This document shows, in pieces, positions 55,180-63,968 of a stretch of 64,000 nucleotides of DNA. The notes beneath the pieces were generated by a model. It saw only the letters and a program-made list of their open reading frames with translations. It ran no database searches and had not been told where the DNA came from. Position 1 is the first letter of the stretch. Each line of letters starts with the position of its first letter. The position numbers and the translations under genes are program-made. Location: the NCBI GenBank assembly GCA_905211645.1, contig CAJMBK010000005.1:47628-111627 (forward strand). The letters run 5' to 3'. The stretch is from an uncultured Caryophanales bacterium. Lineage in GTDB: Bacteria; Bacillota_I; Bacilli_A; RFN20; CAG-288.

Positions 55180-55608
55180 TTATTTTACGATTGCAAAATC
55201 CTCGTTATTAACTTGGCTTTCTTCAACTTGGCAGAAAACAAATTTAATATCAGAAACAGTGTTTGTTCTGTAGCATTCTAAGACTCTTAATTTTTCATAG
55301 CTAGAGCCACCTTCAAGAACTTTAACACCTTTGAAGTCAATAAAATTACCTAAGGTTAATTTGTTAACTTCATTGGAATGAGTTTCACCAATCTTATTGT
55401 ATTGATCTGCTTGATTGGAAGCACATGCTGTGAAACCTAAAACATTACCTACTTCAATTTGATGTTGAGTTTGTGATTGATCACCAACTAAAAGTAACAA
55501 CTTATCATAATCACAATAAGTTGCCCACGCCAATGTCATAGCATAGAATTTGTTGTTTTTGTTAAGAGTAATTACGTGTACACCATTTGCTAACATTTTC
55601 TCTGTCAT
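55180..55608 (-). CDS. Flavin-reductase-like FMN-binding protein
   Basis: 142 residues with the split-barrel flavin reductase outline: GVHVITLNKNNKFYAMTLAWAT, a middle SQTQHQIEVGNVLGFTACAS and GNFIDFKGVKVLE. It could be a flavin reductase or an electron carrier; the substrate is unknown. It lies two bases from both serine dehydratase and addB. Confidence 0.7.
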   Translation of the reverse strand: MTEKMLANGVHVITLNKNNKFYAMTLAWATYCDYDKLLLLVGDQSQTQHQIEVGNVLGFTACASNQADQYNKIGETHSNEVNKLTLGNFIDFKGVKVLEGGSSYEKLRVLECYRTNTVSDIKFVFCQVEESQVNNEDFAIVK

Positions 55609-55610
55609 AC

Positions 55611-56837
55611 TTAATTCTCCTTATCGTGTTTAATTGTGGCTAATCCACCTCTTGAAGTTTCTTTCAAATCTTGATGCATTCTAATACCAGTTTCATACAT
55701 AACTGAGATGACATCATCCAATTTTACATATGCTTCTCTGATATTAGACATATTCTTACTGTATAAATAACCATCATAAGCTCTTAAAACACCAAATCCA
55801 TTTCTTTCGATGCAAGGAATTGCAACATATCCATGAACTGGGTCGCAGGTTAATCCTAAACTGTGTTCAAGACTAACTTCGGCTGCATAACCAATTTCTT
55901 TAATTGATAAGCCTGCTAAATAAGAACAAAATGCAGCACCCATTGATGAAGCTGTTCCTATTTCTGCTTGACATCCAGCAACAGAGCCGGATATTGATGC
56001 ACAGGTTTTAACAATTAGACCAATCATACCTGCAACTTTAAGTGCATTGATGATTTCTTGTCTAGAAACATGTAAAACATTTAAATAGTAGTAAACAAGT
56101 GATGCTAATACTCCACAGCTACCAGCAGTAGGAGCAGTAACAATTATGCCACCTGCTGCATTTTCTTCACTAGTCGCATATGCAAATGCTGTTAAAAGCA
56201 TGCATGTTTTTTCATAACCTTCTGGCATGAGTTTTGCTTTTTGATAAATTTCACCTGCAACTCTTTTAACTTTTAATTCAAATGCGACAGTTCCGTCAGC
56301 TTTTATGCCTCGATCAACTGATTCAATCATGGCATCGATTACTTTATCCAAATATGATTCCAATGAATTGGATTCAACTGAATCAATAAATTGAATAACA
56401 TCCATTTTTGAGGAAGTTAAAAGTGAAGTAAGTTCATCAAAAGTTTTAAATTGATAAATATCTTTGACTTCTTTCTTACGACCATCAACAGTTTGAATAT
56501 AACCGCCACCAATTGATAAATAAGTTTCAGTAAAGACTAGATTGTTTTTACTATCGTAAGCTTCAAACTTCAAAGTATTTGGATGTTTAGTTTCAGTTTT
56601 ATAATCAAAGATAACTTCGCAATTGAAGTCTTTCAATTTATTTTTTATTGCAACATCAGTTAAATGTCCATGACCTGTCCATGCAAGCGAAGAATAAAGA
56701 GTTACTTTAATATGCTCCGCATGCAATTTCTTTTTTGCTAATTGTTCAACAAAATCTTCACAAGCATAACATGGTCCCATTGTATGAGACGAACTTGGTC
56801 CATTACCTATTTTAAAAATCTCTTTAATAGATTCCAT
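55611..56837 (-). CDS. L-serine dehydratase, single-chain iron-sulfur type
   Basis: Deaminates serine to pyruvate and ammonia using a 4Fe-4S cluster. 408 residues from the ATG at 56837 (GAGGAA six bases upstream). N-terminal beta domain (IGNGPSSSHTMGP) and C-terminal alpha domain with cluster cysteines in GSCGVL, SGSVAGCQAEIG and LTCDPVHGYV are fused; in Bacillus they are separate sdaAB and sdaAA chains, in E. coli fused as here. Feeds pyruvate to PFL. Confidence 0.93.
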   Translation of the reverse strand: MESIKEIFKIGNGPSSSHTMGPCYACEDFVEQLAKKKLHAEHIKVTLYSSLAWTGHGHLTDVAIKNKLKDFNCEVIFDYKTETKHPNTLKFEAYDSKNNLVFTETYLSIGGGYIQTVDGRKKEVKDIYQFKTFDELTSLLTSSKMDVIQFIDSVESNSLESYLDKVIDAMIESVDRGIKADGTVAFELKVKRVAGEIYQKAKLMPEGYEKTCMLLTAFAYATSEENAAGGIIVTAPTAGSCGVLASLVYYYLNVLHVSRQEIINALKVAGMIGLIVKTCASISGSVAGCQAEIGTASSMGAAFCSYLAGLSIKEIGYAAEVSLEHSLGLTCDPVHGYVAIPCIERNGFGVLRAYDGYLYSKNMSNIREAYVKLDDVISVMYETGIRMHQDLKETSRGGLATIKHDKEN

Positions 56838-56838
56838 A

Positions 56839-57957
56839 TTATTCCTCAAAATCTAATAACTCCGTAAGTATGAAGTTCATTACATAAATTTTACCTTTTT
56901 TGATTGCAATATTACCGTTAGAAAGTAACAAATTAGATGAAAGATTTTTCAATGGCTTTTCATACAGTTTTAAGAAGTCTTCTCCAAACCTTTTTTGAAA
57001 TTGTTCGAGTGACATACCTTCCTCCAAACGAAGGTTTTCCATGATGTAAGTTTCCATTTCGGAATGCTTAGAAAGGACTTCTTCTTTGTAACTATAATCT
57101 CTATTACAATACTTAGAAAGATTGTTTGTGACAATGACAAATTTATGATCATAAAATGATGTGGCATTTAACCCGACACCAACATATTCATCAAAGTACC
57201 AATAGCATTTATTGTGTTTACACTCAGAGTTATCATCAAGAGCAAAATTACTAACTTCATATCTATGAAATCCGTATTTTGAATTTAAATATTCTACTGA
57301 TTTCTCGTAGATATCTGCATATGAATCTTGATCTATCTCTTTAAAATGATTGGCATAAAGCTTACTTCCATAATCAATCTCCAATGCATACATAGAAAGA
57401 TGTTTAATTGGAAAACTGCAGGCAATATCGATATTTTTCCTAAATTCTTCAAATCCTTGCTTAGGTAATCCATAAATTAAATCTAAATTGATATTTGTGA
57501 TACCGACTTTAATTAAATTATCGATAGCATTTTTAACATCATCAAAATTATGAGTTCTATTTAAAAACTTTAAATCATTATTATCAAATGATTGAACACC
57601 AATTGAAACACGATTTACATTGTATTTTGTAAGTAAATAACACTTTTCTAATGATAAATTTTCAGGATTGGATTCAATTGAAAATTCAAAATCAGCATCT
57701 AAATTTAACGAATTAATTTTCTTTAAAAGTCTTTCTAAATTAAAACTATCTATAGAGGTGGGTGTTCCGCCACCAATATAGACAGTTTTAAATTTTAATG
57801 ATGAAAATTTATCAATTTCTTCAATCAAAGAATCGATATATTTAGAAACGAATTTATCATTTTTTAAAACTGTGGCAAAAACGCAATAAGAGCAGATTCT
57901 GTCACAGAAAGGAATGTGAATATATAAAGATTTTGCTTTGATGTTACTTGATTTCAT
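56839..57957 (-). CDS. hemW: HemW-like radical SAM protein
   Basis: 372 residues, related to oxygen-independent coproporphyrinogen oxidase. The cluster motif is CDRICSYC after HIPF, and the GGGTP motif IGGGTPTSI is present. Family members act as haem chaperones rather than oxidases. The residue after the motif is Val (YCVF) where Asp or Ala is usual. The stop is one base before the serine dehydratase ATG. Confidence 0.9.
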   Translation of the reverse strand: MKSSNIKAKSLYIHIPFCDRICSYCVFATVLKNDKFVSKYIDSLIEEIDKFSSLKFKTVYIGGGTPTSIDSFNLERLLKKINSLNLDADFEFSIESNPENLSLEKCYLLTKYNVNRVSIGVQSFDNNDLKFLNRTHNFDDVKNAIDNLIKVGITNINLDLIYGLPKQGFEEFRKNIDIACSFPIKHLSMYALEIDYGSKLYANHFKEIDQDSYADIYEKSVEYLNSKYGFHRYEVSNFALDDNSECKHNKCYWYFDEYVGVGLNATSFYDHKFVIVTNNLSKYCNRDYSYKEEVLSKHSEMETYIMENLRLEEGMSLEQFQKRFGEDFLKLYEKPLKNLSSNLLLSNGNIAIKKGKIYVMNFILTELLDFEE

Positions 57958-58300
57958 GAGTCTTTCTGAAGTTTAAATCTAACTCATTCATCTTCTCTTG
58001 AAAGATTAAAAACATATAATCTTCTTCAGTTAAATCGACATCATTTAATTCAGCTTTATCATCAATAATCTTAATCTTTTGCTCAACCCAAACGGATTGT
58101 TCTCCGATGATGTCGATATTGTTTCTAACCATTGTATTAACTTCATCTGTTGCATTTTCTGAATCGGATTTAACATTCTTCTCATGTTTAAATGTTGGAA
58201 TGTACTTGTAACATAACAAGATGATGATGGCAATCAAAGCACCGATACCAATAACACCAATCCAAACATAAAGTTGAGTACTTGCTAATAAATTGAACAT
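57944..58300 (-). CDS. Small membrane-anchored protein, unknown function
   Basis: 118 residues from the ATG at 58300 (AAAGGAG upstream). One membrane span near 9-32, then an acidic, helical cytoplasmic domain with possible coiled coil. I do not recognise it. It lies between lepA and hemW with a 14-base overlap into hemW. Confidence 0.6.
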   Translation of the reverse strand: MFNLLASTQLYVWIGVIGIGALIAIIILLCYKYIPTFKHEKNVKSDSENATDEVNTMVRNNIDIIGEQSVWVEQKIKIIDDKAELNDVDLTEEDYMFLIFQEKMNELDLNFRKTHEIK

Positions 58301-58310
58301 ATTTACTCCT

Positions 58311-60131
58311 TTAATTCTCACTATCATCTACAGAAAGCATAGCGATGAATGCTTGTTGAGGAACGTAGACTTTACCAAATTCCTTCATACGTTTCTTACC
58401 TTGTTTTTGCTTTTCAAGAAGTTTCTTCTTACGGGAAATATCACCGCCGTAACATTTTGCTAAAACATCTTTTCTAACAGCTTTAATATCACTTCTTGCA
58501 ATGATTTTACCATTGATGACAGCTTGAACAGGAATTTCGAACTGTTGACGAGGAATTTCATCTTTAAGTTTATCAACAATCTTTCTTGCTCTAGTATATG
58601 CAGTCTTTCTGTAAACAATTGTTGTTAAGGCATCAACGACATCACCGTTAAGCATAATATCCATTCTTGCTAAATCTGATTCCTCATAGCCGATAATTTC
58701 ATAGTCAAAACTTGCGTAACCAGCAGTTAAAGATTTCAATCTATCAAAGAATGAGAAGATAACTTCGCTTAAAGGTAACTTGTAAGTTAATTCAACTCTA
58801 GTTTCATCCAAATATTTTAAATCCAAGTAGGTTCCACGACGATCTTGAGAAAGCTTCATCAAAGCGCCGATATATTGACTTGGAGATAAAATGGTTGCTT
58901 TAACCATAGGTTCTCTCATGGATTTGATAGTTTGAGGATTTGATGGGAATAAAGTTGGATTATCCAATTTAAGTTCAGTACCATCTGTCAATGTTAATTC
59001 ATAAACAACGCTAGGTGCAGTACAGATAAGTTCAATTCCATATTCATTTTCCAATCTTTCTTGGATAACATCCATGTGAAGTAAACCTAAGAAGCCACAT
59101 CTAAAACCTGAACCTAATGCAGTTGATGTTTCTGGTTCATAAATTAAAGATGAATCGTTTAATGCTAACTTTTCAAGAGCATCTCTTAATGCTTCAAAGT
59201 CATCATTGTCTGTTGGATACAAACCAGAATAAACCATTGGGTTCATCTTTCTGTAACCAGGTAATGGTTCATCAGTTGGATTTTCGACTAATGTGATAGT
59301 ATCACCAACTTTAACATCTTTAATATCTTTAATTTGTGCTGCAATATAACCGACTTCACCACAATCAAGTGAATCAACTTTAATTTCTTTTGGAGTTCTA
59401 ATACCAACTTCAGTAACTTGATAAGTTTTACCTTTAGCCATGAATTTGATTTTATCTCCAACTTTGATAGAACCTTCAAAGACTCTAATTAAAACAATAA
59501 CACCTCTATAAGGATCAAACTTACTGTCAAAAATTAATGCTTTCAAAGGTTTGTTGATATCACCATTTGGATGAGGTAGATCTGTAACAATCTTTTCTAA
59601 GATTTCTTTAACACCTTTACCAGTTTTTGCTGAAGCAGGTAAACACAAATCAGGTGAAATACCTAAGGTCTTGAAGATTTCCTCTTCAGTTCTAGGTAAA
59701 TCAGCACTTGGTAAATCCATCTTATTTATAACTGGCAAAATTGTTAAATCGTTATCAATAGCCAAATATGCGTTTGCTAGTGTTTGTGCTTCAACACCTT
59801 GAGTGGCGTCAACAACAAGTAAAGCACCTTCACATGCAGCTAAGGATCTACTAACTTCATAAGTAAAGTCAACATGTCCAGGAGTGTCAATCAAATTGAA
59901 TAAATAGTCCTCACCATTATCAGCGTGATAATTGATGGAAACTGCGTTCAATTTAATTGTGATACCTCTTCTTCTTTCAAGTTCAAGATCATCGAGCATC
60001 TGCTCTTTAAGTTCTCTAACTTGAACAGCACCAGTTAACTCCAAAATTCTATCTGCTAATGTAGATTTTCCATGGTCGATATGAGCGACGATAGAAAAAT
60101 TTCTAATATGATCTAAATCGTATTTTCTCAT
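58311..60131 (-). CDS. lepA: Elongation factor 4 (LepA)
   Basis: Translational GTPase, 606 residues, full length. G1 AHIDHGKST, G3 DTPGH, G4 NKMD, then domains II-V and the LepA-specific C-terminus with a run of basic residues (KCYGGDISRKKKLLEKQKQG). Overlaps the helicase gene upstream by four bases. Confidence 0.98.
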   Translation of the reverse strand: MRKYDLDHIRNFSIVAHIDHGKSTLADRILELTGAVQVRELKEQMLDDLELERRRGITIKLNAVSINYHADNGEDYLFNLIDTPGHVDFTYEVSRSLAACEGALLVVDATQGVEAQTLANAYLAIDNDLTILPVINKMDLPSADLPRTEEEIFKTLGISPDLCLPASAKTGKGVKEILEKIVTDLPHPNGDINKPLKALIFDSKFDPYRGVIVLIRVFEGSIKVGDKIKFMAKGKTYQVTEVGIRTPKEIKVDSLDCGEVGYIAAQIKDIKDVKVGDTITLVENPTDEPLPGYRKMNPMVYSGLYPTDNDDFEALRDALEKLALNDSSLIYEPETSTALGSGFRCGFLGLLHMDVIQERLENEYGIELICTAPSVVYELTLTDGTELKLDNPTLFPSNPQTIKSMREPMVKATILSPSQYIGALMKLSQDRRGTYLDLKYLDETRVELTYKLPLSEVIFSFFDRLKSLTAGYASFDYEIIGYEESDLARMDIMLNGDVVDALTTIVYRKTAYTRARKIVDKLKDEIPRQQFEIPVQAVINGKIIARSDIKAVRKDVLAKCYGGDISRKKKLLEKQKQGKKRMKEFGKVYVPQQAFIAMLSVDDSEN

Positions 60132-62512
60132 CTATTAGCCTCCCAAAACTTTCTGACTTTTACAGAAATATCGTTGTAATTATCGACAACTTGAACATCA
60201 TCATACACTGCTTTGATATTCTCAAGATATGGTTTATAAGTATATCTTGTGTCGATAAAAAGAATAACACCTTTGTCTTTGTCGGAACGTATTACTCTTC
60301 CAGCTGCTTGAATAACTTTATTGATGGCAGGAAATGAATAAGTGAAACCAAATCCATCTTCTGAATTACTGTCATAATAATCTTTCAAAACTTTATTATC
60401 ATTCGATAATTTTGGAAGACCAACACTGACGATGATGCAACCGATAAGTCTATCGTTAACCATATCGATTCCTTCGGAGAAAATTCCACCTAAAACTATA
60501 AAACCGATTGTAGTTTCAGTAGGATTTTCGACAAAATGATCCAAGAATTCTTTTCTCTCGAATTCATTCATCGTTCTTTCTTGACAAACTATATTCAAGT
60601 CATTTCTATTATAAAAATATGGAACAATTTTATCTAGGTAATCAAAGCTAGGTAAAAAGACAAAATAATTACCAACTTTTTTATTGACTACATTGATAAT
60701 ATCTTTATAAACAGGTTCATAGCTTGATTCTCTATCCTTCATTTTTAAATTGATGGATTTATCGATTAAAACTAAGCGATGTTCCTTGGAAAATGGACTT
60801 GGAATATTAAGATATTTATCTTTTTCTGTCTTAGTTAATAGATTCAAATAATAATCTTTAGGTGATAATGTTCCAGAAAACATTAAAACAGAGTTGAATT
60901 TTCTTATTTCATTGGAAATAATCTCACGAGAATCTAAACACTTGATAGTGAAAGAAACAAATACATTTTCAGAATTTTTCTCAATCAAAATTCTGTATTT
61001 TTCGTCGAGTAACTCAAATAAATCACAGATTTTCTTAACTGAAAAACTTAAATCGTAAATCTTGTCGAATATAATCTTAGGATCACCTTTTGTTAAATCG
61101 CTTAATTCAGATTTTAAGTTCATAAAAATCTTAACTAAGGATGATTCAACAGTAGTTAAGACAATGAAATTTGAGTCATCTGAAGAAATACCATCAAGAT
61201 TCTTTATAAGTTTTTTGATGATACGTTTCAAGGATGAAAACTCTGGTCGTTTTAATTTCTTAACAAGTGAATCTAAGCTTTCTCTCGTGATATTTTGAGA
61301 ATAGCAATCTCTAACTCTTTGAGGAAGATTGTGGCATTCATCGATTAAAAGATAGTATGGATAGAATTCTTGATTTTTAAAGTATCTTTCAAATTGTACA
61401 TTCTTATCAAAAACATAATTGTAATCACAAACAATCATATCTGCATAATTTGATAAATCCAATTGAAGTTCAAATGGGCAAATCATATTATCATCAGCTA
61501 TCTCTTTGATATTTTTCATATCAAATACAGATATCTTCTTATAATTTGTAAAAATTACGTTATTGATCTTATTGAAGTACTCTTTTGCATAAGGACATTC
61601 TTCTGGATTGCAGTGGAATCTTCCTTTTGGATTTAAGCACATCTTCTCTTTACTATTAATTGAGATAACTTTCATCTTAAAACCATTCGCAATCAACAAT
61701 TTGGATAAATTTAAGCATGATTCCTTAATGGAATTTTTGCTAGTTAAATAGAAAAGCTTATCCTTATTTTCTTCACAAAGAAGCTTTAAGTATGGGAAAA
61801 CTGATGAAACAGTTTTACCAATCCCAGTTGGAGCATGAACAAATCCAATTTTTGATTCTTTACCAGTATCGTAGGCAAAATTTAGCATGTACTGTTGACC
61901 ACTTCTAAGATTTTCAAATGGAAATACTAAATTATCAAAAGATAAATTTCTTTCATTTTGTAAATCAATTCTGAAGTCGATAAGGCGACAGTATTTTTCT
62001 AAAATTTCTTCAATTTTTTCCTGAAGTTCTTTTTTAGAAAAAGTGAAATCGTACTTTAAATTATCAAGTAAATCGTTAACATCTAAATCATCTGAGTCAC
62101 CTTTTTGACGGATATAAACTAATGAAATATGGACTGTATCAATGTTAAATTGTTCACAAGCCATGTAAGCATAGAAATAAGCTTGACCTAAATGCCACAC
62201 TTTATTTCTATCGTGAAACTCAAGTAGATTGCAAAGCGCAGTTTTAATTTCAACGATTGTATATTCGCCATTATCAATGATTAATCCATCTGCTCGACCG
62301 AAAACATCGAACTCGTAATCTCTGTGTTTTATTGTTGTTGCAAATGGATATTCAGGTGTAAATTTCTTCTTGTCTTGAATGTTTTGATAAAGAATATGAA
62401 GTCTTGTTCCTTCATTCATTCTTTCTGTATTAAAAACTCTGTTATCGATATCTCCAGTTCTTAAAACACTATCAACAATATCGTGAACACTAACACTCAA
62501 AACTGTACTCAT
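60128..62512 (-). CDS. DinG/XPD-type helicase with N-terminal PD-(D/E)XK nuclease domain
   Basis: 794 residues. Residues 1-150 hold a RecB/Cas4-like nuclease site (GRADGLI then YTIVEIKTA). From about 205 comes an SF2 helicase of the Rad3/XPD type: Walker A APTGIGKT, DECHNLPQR (DEAH-box region), four cysteines for an iron-sulfur cluster (MCLNPKGRFHCNPEECP plus a later CP), and AAGRVIRS as motif VI. Probably acts in DNA repair. Its 3' end overlaps lepA, so it belongs to that transcript. Confidence 0.85.
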   Translation of the reverse strand: MSTVLSVSVHDIVDSVLRTGDIDNRVFNTERMNEGTRLHILYQNIQDKKKFTPEYPFATTIKHRDYEFDVFGRADGLIIDNGEYTIVEIKTALCNLLEFHDRNKVWHLGQAYFYAYMACEQFNIDTVHISLVYIRQKGDSDDLDVNDLLDNLKYDFTFSKKELQEKIEEILEKYCRLIDFRIDLQNERNLSFDNLVFPFENLRSGQQYMLNFAYDTGKESKIGFVHAPTGIGKTVSSVFPYLKLLCEENKDKLFYLTSKNSIKESCLNLSKLLIANGFKMKVISINSKEKMCLNPKGRFHCNPEECPYAKEYFNKINNVIFTNYKKISVFDMKNIKEIADDNMICPFELQLDLSNYADMIVCDYNYVFDKNVQFERYFKNQEFYPYYLLIDECHNLPQRVRDCYSQNITRESLDSLVKKLKRPEFSSLKRIIKKLIKNLDGISSDDSNFIVLTTVESSLVKIFMNLKSELSDLTKGDPKIIFDKIYDLSFSVKKICDLFELLDEKYRILIEKNSENVFVSFTIKCLDSREIISNEIRKFNSVLMFSGTLSPKDYYLNLLTKTEKDKYLNIPSPFSKEHRLVLIDKSINLKMKDRESSYEPVYKDIINVVNKKVGNYFVFLPSFDYLDKIVPYFYNRNDLNIVCQERTMNEFERKEFLDHFVENPTETTIGFIVLGGIFSEGIDMVNDRLIGCIIVSVGLPKLSNDNKVLKDYYDSNSEDGFGFTYSFPAINKVIQAAGRVIRSDKDKGVILFIDTRYTYKPYLENIKAVYDDVQVVDNYNDISVKVRKFWEANR

Positions 62513-62569
62513 ACCTATAAATTATATCAAATAGGTATCTGGCAAAATTTAGTAGTTAGAAGTTATTTT

Positions 62570-63151
62570 CTACTCGTCCTCGTCATCATCTTCATCTTCT
62601 TCCAACAGGTTTTTGATAAGCAAATCGGAATCGATTAAATGATAAAGTCTGTTGTTATCTGGATCCAATTTTTCAATTATCTCTTTGGTCTTTTCAGCTT
62701 TAAGTTTTTCCAAAGCTTCCTTTTTAGATAAGTAATGAAGCCTATATAATCTTAATGTTGATAAATCGAAACCTAAACCTGATAGATCTTTAAGTTGACT
62801 GAAATTTTGTTTATACAACTCAATTCTTTTTGCAATTATCAAATTGGTTAAAGAGTATTCTTTCTTAGAATACAAAATTGAAATTAAAGTTAAGAACTCA
62901 CTCTTATTCAACGAGTTGATAAATGCATTATCGAGTAAATCACTTCTATTAAATTTCTCTTTCTCCTCCTCAAGAGAAACTCCATCATACTCTCTTGCAA
63001 ATATTAATGGTTCAGTGTACTTAATGATGTTTTTCATAATCTCTTCTTGCAAAAGATGAATGTATTTCTTTGCAATCGATTTTGGTAACTTTTGCTTAAG
63101 TTCACTGCAATCCACAAGCTTATCACTTTGATTGATTTCAATAAGAATCAA
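62570..63151 (-). pseudogene. 3' part of a helical-repeat gene interrupted by TGA
   Basis: In the same frame as the open reading frame ending at 63185, with twelve sense codons between the TGA and the first canonical (TTG) start at 63151, which has no ribosome binding site. Helical, charged protein ending in a Glu/Asp-rich tail. The two parts together would make about 353 residues plus the TGA position. This half may be untranslated, read through, or started weakly. Confidence 0.6.
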
Positions 63152-63184
63152 ATAGAATTTAGCTACATCATCTTTCTTGTTGAG

Positions 63185-63634
63185 TCAAAAGATTTTCTTT
63201 GCTCCTTCTAAATCGTTCTTGATGTGATAATAAAATTTACCCAAATAATTAATACCCTGTGGATGATTTGCCTTTATTGATTCGTTAATTAAAAACTCAA
63301 TTGTGTTTTCAACAACTGCAGTTGAATACTTATTCAATACTTTAGTACTCAACAAGAGTTTTGCCAAATCAATAAAGATGAATTTGTAGTGATGCACATA
63401 CAAGTATGTGATCAATTTTCTCTCCTTTTCGCTAATAAGTTTTTTATAATTAAATTTGTCGGTCTTAACAAGTAGATAGAGATAGATTTCATCATATGAG
63501 TACTTAGTTAAGATGTCATCAATCCCATATTCATTCACTGAATTGCAGAAATTGATAACATCCGTATTAAATAACATTGATTTATCTACCCTACCTTTCT
63601 CGTTAAGAGCTTTTATAAGACTGTCAATGGTCAT
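63185..63634 (-). CDS. 5' part of helical-repeat (Sel1/TPR-like) protein, ends at in-frame TGA
   Basis: 149 residues to the TGA. The start is an ATG with GGAGGG five bases upstream and a consensus promoter. The C-terminal part has a Sel1-like rhythm (INYLGKFYYHIKNDLEGAKKIF). The repeat continues in frame after the TGA, which argues that the natural protein is longer. Function unknown; it faces the tRNA genes. Confidence 0.6.
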   Translation of the reverse strand: MTIDSLIKALNEKGRVDKSMLFNTDVINFCNSVNEYGIDDILTKYSYDEIYLYLLVKTDKFNYKKLISEKERKLITYLYVHHYKFIFIDLAKLLLSTKVLNKYSTAVVENTIEFLINESIKANHPQGINYLGKFYYHIKNDLEGAKKIF

Positions 63635-63655
63635 ATATGCCCTCCTGTGTTAATC

Positions 63656-63684
63656 TTTATATAAGAAACAAATGATTACGTCAA
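63656..63684 (-). promoter_or_regulatory. Promoter of the TGA-interrupted gene
   Basis: On the - strand TTGACG, 17-bp spacer, TATAAA, start near 63649, followed by the GGAGGG site. The 11-bp repeats begin 15 bp upstream of its -35 hexamer. Confidence 0.65.
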
Positions 63685-63698
63685 GCAATATTGATACA

Positions 63699-63753
63699 TT
63701 GAACGAAAATTGAACAAAAAGTGAACAAAATTTGAACTTTTTTTGAAACTTTA
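63699..63753. repeat. Five tandem 11-bp repeats
   Basis: Units begin at 63699, 63710, 63721, 63732 and 63743, consensus TTGAACAAAAA, with TGAAC (TGAAA in the last) in the same place in each. Short A- or T-tracts recur once per helical turn, so the DNA may be bent. It lies between the divergent - strand gene and the tRNA genes. DnaA boxes and CRISPR spacing are absent. Confidence 0.85.
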
Positions 63754-63842
63754 ATTTGATATAATAAACTTTCTCTAATATATAGTTAAAAATTGTGACA
63801 TAAAAATTTTCACGAAAAATGCGAAATTAGAGATAAAATCTG

Positions 63843-63871
63843 TTGCAATCCCCATATAAATATGCAATAAT
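63843..63871 (+). promoter_or_regulatory. Candidate promoter of the tRNA cluster
   Basis: TTGCAA, 17-bp spacer, AATAAT, ending 14 bp before tRNA-Phe. Motif match only; a TATAAT at 63760-63765 is an alternative -10 but lacks a good -35. Confidence 0.45.
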
Positions 63872-63885
63872 TTAAAGGCTTGATT

Positions 63886-63961
63886 GGTCTGGTAGCTCAG
63901 TTGGTAGAGCGAGGGACTGAAAATCCCTATGTCGAGGGTTCGATTCCCCCCTGGACCACCA
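63886..63961 (+). tRNA. tRNA-Phe (GAA)
   Basis: 76 nt with encoded CCA. Acceptor GGTCTGG / CTGGACC (two G-U pairs), D-arm GTAGCTCAGTTGGTAGAGC, anticodon loop CTGAAAA with GAA at 63919-63921, T-loop GGTTCGATTCC. Confidence 0.97.
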
Positions 63962-63968
63962 TCTTGAC

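Noticed and set aside
63185..63187. TGA read as tryptophan throughout (Mycoplasma code)
   Set aside because: TGA ends yqeG, nadD-yqeK and two genes near 45 kb at sensible places, with ribosome binding sites or start overlaps right after, and Trp is coded by TGG.
63699..63753. Replication origin or CRISPR array
   Set aside because: No TTATCCACA-type DnaA boxes, no dnaA or dnaN, and the 11-bp units have no spacers.
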